Origin: Lachnospiraceae bacterium
Lineage (GTDB): Bacteria; Bacillota; Clostridia; Lachnospirales; Lachnospiraceae
DNA length: 36,935 bases
Reading direction: 5' to 3'
Assembly (NCBI GenBank): GCA_022510725.1
Contig: JAFLSW010000023.1
Coordinates: 1-36,935, forward strand
Below are positions 31,461 through 36,935 of this stretch, in pieces. The notes below the pieces were generated by a model. The model saw nothing but the letters and a program-made list of their open reading frames with translations, was not told where the DNA came from and ran no database searches. Positions within the stretch are counted from its first letter, which is position 1, and every line of letters begins with the position of its first letter. Made by a program: the position numbers and the translations under genes.

Positions 31461-33845
31461 ATGAGCCGATTGGATATGTTAAACGACAGACAAAAAGAAG
31501 CGGTACTGGCAACAGAAGGACCGGTGCTGATTTTGGCGGGAGCGGGCAGTGGTAAGACAAGAGTGCTGACCCACAGGATCGCTTATCTCATAGAGGAATG
31601 CGGCGTCAATCCCCGCAGCATCATGGCCATTACCTTTACCAATAAGGCAGCAGGAGAAATGCGGGAAAGGGTAAACGAAATGGTCGGATTCGGAGCGGAA
31701 AGCATCTGGATCTCTACCTTCCATTCTTCCTGTGTCCGGATCTTACGCAGATTTGCAGACCGGATCGGATATGATAATGCTTTTACCATTTATGATACGG
31801 ACGATTCCAAATCGGTAATGAAGGATGTGTGCAAAAGGCTTCAGATCGATACCAAGCAGTTAAAGGAGCGGACTATTTTGGGAGCCATATCCGCTGCTAA
31901 AAATGAAGGGATCTTACCCGATGAGTATGATGCAGGTGCCATGGGCGATTTTCATAAGATGAAGATTGCCAGAGCTTATCGGGAATACCAGAAGGTATTA
32001 CGGGGCAACAATGCCATGGACTTTGATGACCTTTTATTAAATACGGTAGAGCTGTTTTCTTCCCATCCCGATGTGCTTGCAAACTATCAAAATCAGCTTC
32101 GGTATATCATGGTGGACGAGTATCAGGATACCAACAGCATTCAGTTTTCTTTTATTAAGCTGTTGGCACAGGAAAGCCATAACCTTTGTGTAGTAGGCGA
32201 TGATGACCAGTCTATTTACAAATTCAGAGGCGCCAATATCAGGAACATTTTGGATTTTGAAAAGGTCTTCTCGGAAGCAAAAGTGATCAAGCTGGAGCAA
32301 AATTACCGTTCCACCCAAAATGTGTTAGATGCGGCAAACGCAGTGATCAGCAACAATCGGGGTAGAAAGGACAAATCCTTATGGACCGAAAAGGGCTCCG
32401 GAAACCGGCTGCATTTCAGGCAGTTTGACTATGCTTTGGAAGAAGCGGAATTTATTGCTTACGATGTGGCATCCAAAAAGAGAGAAGGCGTGTGCGACTA
32501 CAAGGATTGTGCCGTGCTCTATAGGACCAATGCTCAGGCCCGCATTTTGGAAGAACAGTTTGTTCACGCAGGCATTCCCTATGATGTAGTCGGGGGTGTA
32601 AACTTCTACGGCAGAAAAGAGATCAAGGATCTCCTTGCTTATTTAAAGACCATTGATAACGGCATGGATGATCTGGCAGTAAAGCGTATCATCAATGTGC
32701 CAAAGCGGGGCATCGGTGCCACCACCATCCTTCGTATCCAGGAATATGCAGATGAAAGAAATATCAGTTTTTACACAGCCTTAGAAGAAGCGGATCAGAT
32801 CATGACCATTGGCAAAAGCGCTGCAAAGCTTACCCCTTTTGTGACCATGATTCGGGTACTTAGGGCAAAGGCAGAGACTTATTCTTTAAGCGAGCTGTTA
32901 AAAGATGTGATCGAAACCACAGGTTATGTAAACCAATTAGAGGCCAATACCGATGAAGAAGCGGAAGCCAGAATAGAGAATATCGATGAGCTGATATCCA
33001 AGACCGTGGCTTTTGAAACGGAGCATAAGGATGCCACCCTATCGGAATTTCTGGCGGAAGTAGCATTGGTAGCGGATATTGATAATGTGGACAGCGACAA
33101 GAATAAAGTGTTGCTTATGACTTTACATAGTGCAAAGGGTTTGGAATTTCCCCATGTTTACCTGGCAGGCATGGAGGACGGTGTTTTTCCAAGCTATATA
33201 TCTATCATGGATCAGGACAGTGGAGAGGTGGAAGAAGAACGGCGGCTTGCTTATGTAGGGATTACCAGAGCAAAGGAGGATCTGACCTTAACGGCGGCAA
33301 AAGCCAGGATGCTGCGGGGAGAGACCCAGTATAATCCCGTTTCCCGCTTCTTAAAAGAGATTCCTCAGGAACTTTTGGATAACAGAGTACCTTCCAATAC
33401 CTCCAAAAGCTATGTGGAATATGAAGAGGATTCCTATGAACGGAATGCTTTTCGCAGAAAGCCTTACGGGACAATCGGCAGCGGAGATTTCAGTAGCGGA
33501 AGATCCCGGGAAGAAGCCCTTTCATCCGATGGGGAAACAGGCGGATATCGCACCATTACCAAGCCGAAAGCTGTGGTAAGGCCCAAAGAAACTAGAGCGG
33601 AGGTAAAACCTTTTATTGCAAAGGGTACCGCCATGTTTGCGGCACAGGGCATTACCAAAGGAATCCAGGCTCCCGGTGAAAAGCCGGATTATGATGTAGG
33701 AGATCGGGTTTCCCATATTAAATTTGGGATAGGAATCGTAAAGGCTTTGGAAAAAGGACCAAAAGACTATCAAGTAACTGTGGAATTTGAGGATTACGGG
33801 CAGAAAATTCTCCTTGCTGCATTTGCAAAATTGAAGAAGTTATAG
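31461..33845 (+). CDS. pcrA: ATP-dependent DNA helicase PcrA/UvrD family
   Basis: This superfamily 1A 3'-5' helicase acts in repair and rolling-circle replication. The start ATG 31461 has GGGAG 8 bases upstream; the frame extends 24 bases further without an SD, so I take the shorter form of 794 aa. Motifs: Q motif LNDRQKEAV, Walker A AGAGSGKT (26-33), DEYQDT (219-224), CVVGDDDQSIYKFRGA, LEQNYRS, TLHSAKGLEF and YVGITRAKEDL. The C-terminal tudor-like domain YDVGDRVSHIKFGIGIV, which in Firmicutes PcrA contacts RNA polymerase, is present. A TTATGTAAACC lies inside at 32924-32934. It is probably monocistronic. Confidence 0.95.
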   Translation: MSRLDMLNDRQKEAVLATEGPVLILAGAGSGKTRVLTHRIAYLIEECGVNPRSIMAITFTNKAAGEMRERVNEMVGFGAESIWISTFHSSCVRILRRFADRIGYDNAFTIYDTDDSKSVMKDVCKRLQIDTKQLKERTILGAISAAKNEGILPDEYDAGAMGDFHKMKIARAYREYQKVLRGNNAMDFDDLLLNTVELFSSHPDVLANYQNQLRYIMVDEYQDTNSIQFSFIKLLAQESHNLCVVGDDDQSIYKFRGANIRNILDFEKVFSEAKVIKLEQNYRSTQNVLDAANAVISNNRGRKDKSLWTEKGSGNRLHFRQFDYALEEAEFIAYDVASKKREGVCDYKDCAVLYRTNAQARILEEQFVHAGIPYDVVGGVNFYGRKEIKDLLAYLKTIDNGMDDLAVKRIINVPKRGIGATTILRIQEYADERNISFYTALEEADQIMTIGKSAAKLTPFVTMIRVLRAKAETYSLSELLKDVIETTGYVNQLEANTDEEAEARIENIDELISKTVAFETEHKDATLSEFLAEVALVADIDNVDSDKNKVLLMTLHSAKGLEFPHVYLAGMEDGVFPSYISIMDQDSGEVEEERRLAYVGITRAKEDLTLTAAKARMLRGETQYNPVSRFLKEIPQELLDNRVPSNTSKSYVEYEEDSYERNAFRRKPYGTIGSGDFSSGRSREEALSSDGETGGYRTITKPKAVVRPKETRAEVKPFIAKGTAMFAAQGITKGIQAPGEKPDYDVGDRVSHIKFGIGIVKALEKGPKDYQVTVEFEDYGQKILLAAFAKLKKL

Positions 33846-33972
33846 TCCGAATATGATCTTTTTTACAAATTTTATGAAATTTCAAAAAAAGTCGTAGTAA
33901 ATTATGGGAAAAAGTGGTACACTAAGCATAGTAATGGGTTATACAAAAAACGGTATGAAAGGTGGTTTCACA

Positions 33973-34260
33973 ATGAATAGAGCCAGAATTGAAGAATTAG
34001 CATCTGCAGTAGGCGATATCTTAAAAAGACAGGAAGAGGTAAAAGAAGAGAAAAAGTGCCACAAGGTACTTTGGGTCTTTGCTATCATTGGTGCTATTGC
34101 TGCTATTGCAGCGATCGCATATGCAGTATATCGTTATTTCACTCCTGATTATTTAGAGGATTTTGAAGACGATTTCGATGATGACTTTGATGATGATTTC
34201 TTTGAGGACAATGATGACAAAGATATCCTTTTGAATAAATCGGCAGATTCAGAAGAATAA
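33973..34260 (+). CDS. Small TM protein with very acidic C-terminal tail
   Basis: This is a 95-aa protein. It begins with an amphipathic charged helix (NRARIEELASAVGDILKRQEEVKEEKKC), then one Ala/Ile-rich TM helix (VLWVFAIIGAIAAIAAIAYAVYRYF, about residues 35-58) and a tail of repeated Asp-Asp-Phe (EDDFDDDFDDDFFEDNDDKD). The likely start is ATG 33973 with AAAGGTGG 8 bases upstream; the open frame extends upstream to 33904 without an SD. The acidic tail may bind cations or a basic partner (inference). Similar small proteins occur in Lachnospiraceae without function. Confidence 0.8.
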   Translation: MNRARIEELASAVGDILKRQEEVKEEKKCHKVLWVFAIIGAIAAIAAIAYAVYRYFTPDYLEDFEDDFDDDFDDDFFEDNDDKDILLNKSADSEE

Positions 34261-34272
34261 AGAAAAGAGCGT

Positions 34273-34306
34273 AACAGGCTGCTGCGATATTGCGGCAGCC
34301 TGTTTT
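34273..34306 (+). terminator. Terminator of the acidic-tail protein gene
   Basis: AACAGGCTGCTGC pairs with GCGGCAGCCTGTT with one G-T around GATATT and is followed by TTCTGTT. The T run is interrupted but the stem is strong. Confidence 0.85.
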
Positions 34307-34329
34307 CTGTTCTGAGGAGCATATGAAAT

Positions 34330-35790
34330 ATGAAAAAAGGCGAATGCTATGAGGGCCTGGTAACGGCTGTGCGTTTCCCGGCAAAGGGAATCGTCAGCGT
34401 AGAAGGGGAAACGATCCCCGCCCAGGTAAAGCATGTGGTGCCCGGTCAGAAAATATCTTTCCGGGTCAGCAAAAAAAGAAAAGGAAAAGTGGAAGGCACA
34501 CTCCTTGCGGTATTGGAAAAAGCGCCGGAGGAGATCGAGCCGGTCTGTCCCCATTTTGGTTCTTGTGGTGGCTGCCAGTATTTGCAGCTTTCTTATGAAG
34601 ACCAGTTAAAACTGAAGGCAGAGCAGGTAAAAGGATTGCTGGATGAAGTTTACATAAAATTGAAAACAGAGCCTGATTATGAATTTCAGGGAATCAAAGA
34701 AAGTCCCAACCAACTTGCTTATCGCAATAAAATGGAGTTTTCCTTTGGGGATGAATATAAGGATGGTCCTTTATCATTAGGTTTACATAAAAAAGGAAGC
34801 TTTTACGATATCATCCCCGTATTGGATTGTCAGATCGTGGATGAGGATTACAGGCTGATCTTAAAGACCGTATTGGATTATTTCACACAAGAAAAGACGG
34901 ACTTTTATCATCGGATGCGGCAGGAAGGATATCTGCGGCATCTGTTGGTAAGGAAAGGAACAAAAAGCGGTGAATTGTTGATCGCCCTGGTAACAAGCAG
35001 CAGATACAGTACCAAAGCTCCTGAAGATGATAAGCTGTCTCAAGAGGAAAGAAAGACTAAAGAAAAGCAGGTTTTGGAAGGATTCAAACAGGCACTGTTA
35101 GATCTGGAAAAGCAGGATGACTTTGCAGGACACATTGCCGGGATACTCCATACTACCAATGATTCCGTTGCGGATGTAGTAAAGGCAGATCAAAATGAGA
35201 TCCTTTACGGCAGCGATTTCTTTTATGAGGAATTAATGGGCCTGCGCTTTCAAATATCCCAGTTCTCTTTTTTTCAGACCAATTCTTTGGGTGCAGAGGT
35301 GTTATACGAAACGGCAAGAGAATATATCGGTAAGCTTTCCGATGGAGAGCCGGATAAGATTGTATTTGATCTTTACAGCGGAACGGGCACCATTGCACAG
35401 ATGTTAGCTCCGGTGGCAAAGAAGGTGATCGGCGTAGAGATCGTGGAAGAAGCAGTGGAAGCCGCAAAAGAAAATGCCAAAGCGAATGGTTTACATAACT
35501 GTGAATTTATAGCAGGTGATGTTTTAAAAGTATTGGATACCGTGGAAGAGAAACCGGACTTTATCGTACTGGATCCTCCCCGGGACGGCATCCATCCCAA
35601 AGCCCTTACCAAGCTGATCGCCTACGGTGTGCCAAGGATTGTCTATATTTCCTGTAAGCCTACTAGCCTGGCAAGAGATATGGAAGTATTTTTTGCAAGC
35701 GGTTATAAAATGGAAAAAGCCTGTGCCGTGGATATGTTTCCGGGAACGGGGAATGTAGAGTGTATCGCGTGTCTACAAAAAATGACCTAA
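34330..35790 (+). CDS. rlmD: 23S rRNA uracil-C5 methyltransferase of the RumA/RlmD family
   Basis: This makes m5U in 23S rRNA (U1939 and/or U747 in Firmicutes). The 486-aa protein has an N-terminal TRAM domain (about 1-62), then a 4Fe-4S cluster motif CPHFGSCGGC (Cys73, 79, 82; the fourth near LDCQIVD), RNKMEFSFG, SFFQTNSLGAEVLY, the SAM motif VFDLYSGTGTIAQML, DPPRDGIHPKAL and catalytic Cys in YISCKPTSLARD. A single insertion (ALVTSSRYSTKAPEDDKLSQ, about 218-245) is longer than usual. The start has GAGGAG. Three copies of the repeated 11-mer lie inside it (34647, 34780, 35488). Whether it acts on U747, U1939 or both is not decidable here. Confidence 0.92.
   Translation: MKKGECYEGLVTAVRFPAKGIVSVEGETIPAQVKHVVPGQKISFRVSKKRKGKVEGTLLAVLEKAPEEIEPVCPHFGSCGGCQYLQLSYEDQLKLKAEQVKGLLDEVYIKLKTEPDYEFQGIKESPNQLAYRNKMEFSFGDEYKDGPLSLGLHKKGSFYDIIPVLDCQIVDEDYRLILKTVLDYFTQEKTDFYHRMRQEGYLRHLLVRKGTKSGELLIALVTSSRYSTKAPEDDKLSQEERKTKEKQVLEGFKQALLDLEKQDDFAGHIAGILHTTNDSVADVVKADQNEILYGSDFFYEELMGLRFQISQFSFFQTNSLGAEVLYETAREYIGKLSDGEPDKIVFDLYSGTGTIAQMLAPVAKKVIGVEIVEEAVEAAKENAKANGLHNCEFIAGDVLKVLDTVEEKPDFIVLDPPRDGIHPKALTKLIAYGVPRIVYISCKPTSLARDMEVFFASGYKMEKACAVDMFPGTGNVECIACLQKMT
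34647..35498 (+). repeat. Cluster of three RGTTTACATAA copies inside rlmD
   Basis: AGTTTACATAA at 34647-34657, GGTTTACATAA at 34780-34790 and GGTTTACATAA at 35488-35498, all on the plus strand. They are read as VYIK, GLHK and GLHN, that is, in two different reading frames, so codon habit alone does not explain them. This entry spans the cluster; it is not a continuous repeat. Confidence 0.75.
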
Positions 35791-35803
35791 GAGGAGTATA
35801 AAT

Positions 35804-36517
35804 ATGAAAAGGCATTTTATGGAAGGGTTAAGAGACGGTGTACCTATTGCCCTTGGCTACCTGTCGGTCAGTTTCAGCTTGGGAATTATGGCATTGGCAT
35901 CGGGCCTTACTGTTTTTCAGGGGGCACTTATGAGTCTTACCAATATGACCAGTGCAGGTCAGTTTGCGGGAATCGCAGTTATTGCTTCCGGTGGAACTCT
36001 ATTGGAGCTGATTTTGACACAGTTGATCATCAATCTGCGCTATGCGCTGATGAGCCTGTCTCTGTCGCAAAAGCTGTCGGAGGAAATGACCCTTTGGCAG
36101 CGCATGGTAGTAGCCTTTGCCAATACGGATGAGATTTTTGCAGTAGCTATGGGACATGCAAAAAGCCTGACATTTCCTTACATGGTGGGGTTGCAGATTC
36201 TGCCAATCCTGGGATGGACAGGGGGCACCATATTGGGAGCGGTTGCAGGAAGAGTATTGCCGATGGCGATCAGCAGTGCATTAAGTGTAGCCCTCTATGG
36301 CATGTTTATTGCCATCGTGGTTCCGGCTGCGGTAAAAATGCGTCCGGTACTGTGCGTTGCTGCTTTGGCTGGCATCTTTAGTTGTGTGATCTACTATGTC
36401 CCGCTGTTTTCAAGCATTTCTACAGGGATATCCATTATTATCTGTACGATTTTGGCTTCAGCATGTGGGGCGCTTTGGTTCCCTGTCTCACAGGAATCGG
36501 AAGAAAAAGAGGTATGA
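35804..36517 (+). CDS. azlC: Branched-chain amino acid exporter large subunit AzlC
   Basis: This 237-aa membrane protein of the AzlC/YgaZ family is the large subunit of an exporter of branched-chain amino acids or analogues. It shows RDGVPIALGYLSVSFSLGIMA, the conserved SAGQFAGIAVIASGGTLLELI and INLRYALMSLSLS motifs, AFANTDEIFAVAMGH and a C-terminal half of 3-4 TM helices. SD AGAGGAG precedes the ATG. azlD follows after 4 bases, so the two form one unit. It lies 13 bases behind rlmD and may be cotranscribed. Confidence 0.94.
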   Translation: MKRHFMEGLRDGVPIALGYLSVSFSLGIMALASGLTVFQGALMSLTNMTSAGQFAGIAVIASGGTLLELILTQLIINLRYALMSLSLSQKLSEEMTLWQRMVVAFANTDEIFAVAMGHAKSLTFPYMVGLQILPILGWTGGTILGAVAGRVLPMAISSALSVALYGMFIAIVVPAAVKMRPVLCVAALAGIFSCVIYYVPLFSSISTGISIIICTILASACGALWFPVSQESEEKEV

Positions 36518-36521
36518 TAAG

Positions 36522-36824
36522 ATGATCTATCTGTATATTTTGATGATGGCCTTTGTGACCTATCTGATCCGTATGATCCCTTTAACCGTTTTTCGAAAAA
36601 AGATCGACAATCCTTTTGTCCGTTCTTTTTTATACTATGTACCTTATGCATGCCTGACGGCCATGACAATACCGGCGGTCTTTTATGCCACAGGCAGTTT
36701 GGTCAGTGCTTTTGCCGGTGTAGCGGTGGCGGTCATACTGGCCTGCTGTAAAAGGAACTTGGTCACAGTGGCGGCAGGTGCATGTCTGGCAGTTTTTGTG
36801 GTGGAACAATTTTTGCTGCTGTAG
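36522..36824 (+). CDS. azlD: Branched-chain amino acid exporter small subunit AzlD
   Basis: This 100-aa, three-to-four-TM AzlD/YgaH-like small subunit pairs with AzlC. It reads MIYLYILMMAFVTYLIRMIP, then FVRSFLYYVPYACLTAMTIPAVFY and a last hydrophobic helix. The open frame extends upstream inside azlC, but the ATG at 36522 has AAAGAGG with about 9 bases spacing, matching AzlD length. Confidence 0.93.
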   Translation: MIYLYILMMAFVTYLIRMIPLTVFRKKIDNPFVRSFLYYVPYACLTAMTIPAVFYATGSLVSAFAGVAVAVILACCKRNLVTVAAGACLAVFVVEQFLLL

Positions 36825-36861
36825 CAGTTTCATAAATGAAAAGATTTTGAATCCTTTAAAG

Positions 36862-36896
36862 CAGGAACAGTTTTCTCAAACTGTTCCTGTTTTTTG
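36862..36896 (+). terminator. Terminator of azlCD
   Basis: CAGGAACAGTTT pairs with AAACTGTTCCTG around TCTC and is followed by TTTTTT. It ends the AzlCD transcript. Confidence 0.93.
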
Positions 36897-36935
36897 TGTG
36901 TCTGCCTGTCTTGTCTCTTCGTCATATTGCATAAA

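Noticed and set aside
1-36935. CRISPR array, prophage, transposon or integron
   Set aside because: No repeat-spacer pattern, no transposase or integrase frame, and no target-site duplication was seen; the two tRNA genes are not flanked by an integrase.

Overview
The window looks like a chromosomal segment of a low-to-mid GC, Gram-positive, sporulation-capable Clostridia, most likely a member of the Lachnospiraceae. Reasons: tRNA, T-box and lysine-riboswitch leaders with Firmicutes consensus, strong AGGAGG-type ribosome binding sites, a SigH sporulation/transition sigma factor, the cysE-cysS-mrnC-rlmB-sigH order also known from Bacillus subtilis, a Gram-positive class A PBP, YerC, and PcrA-type helicase. 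I see no transposase, integrase, phage gene, CRISPR array or toxin/defence locus. Most of the window is core chromosome with a few lineage-specific small genes. The genus is not determined.

Layout. 1-2261: tRNA-Met (its first two bases lie outside the window) and terminator, a small membrane protein, a DUF4349 lipoprotein and a 111-aa conserved-looking unknown. 2283-6590: a Cys-type T-box leader and its operon (cysE, cysS, mrnC, rlmB), then sigH. 6630-7247: a structured RNA leader with a 100-aa coiled-coil protein, then tRNA-Thr with its own promoter and terminator. 7347-11745: a six-TM pseudo-histidine-kinase with a receiver domain, convergent with a class A penicillin-binding protein. 11904-16832: YigZ and MgtE (overlapping), an intracellular-looking GH26 mannanase behind an AT-rich palindromic region, and convergent typA.

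17063-22321: a tandem OB-fold SSB-like protein, a CobO-like P-loop protein, a lysine riboswitch with dapA, dapB, and a class 3 fructose-1,6-bisphosphatase. 22356-25789: an Asn/Gly-rich lipoprotein, a stand-alone eukaryotic-type HisA, a cold-shock protein, a lone PTS EIIC and the TrpR-like YerC with a palindromic operator candidate. 25882-29348: a PHP-family phosphatase, a DUF1836 regulator, a membrane-anchored unknown and an orphan ABC substrate-binding lipoprotein. 29585-36824: a PspA-SPFH/zinc-ribbon envelope-stress pair, PcrA helicase, a small acidic-tail membrane protein, an RlmD/RumA-type 23S rRNA m5U methyltransferase and the AzlC/AzlD branched-chain amino-acid exporter.

The most unusual signal belongs to no single gene. 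An 11-mer, RGTTTACATAA, occurs twelve times (ten on +, two on -), where well under one is expected by chance. The copies fall in coding DNA in all reading frames and in intergenic DNA, sometimes paired as inverted or direct repeats. It may be a genome-wide recognition sequence of unknown function. Other points for a second look are the structured leader before the 100-aa coiled-coil gene, the degenerate hybrid sensor, the lone EIIC, the isolated eukaryotic-type HisA, and the palindrome-rich region before the GH26 gene.
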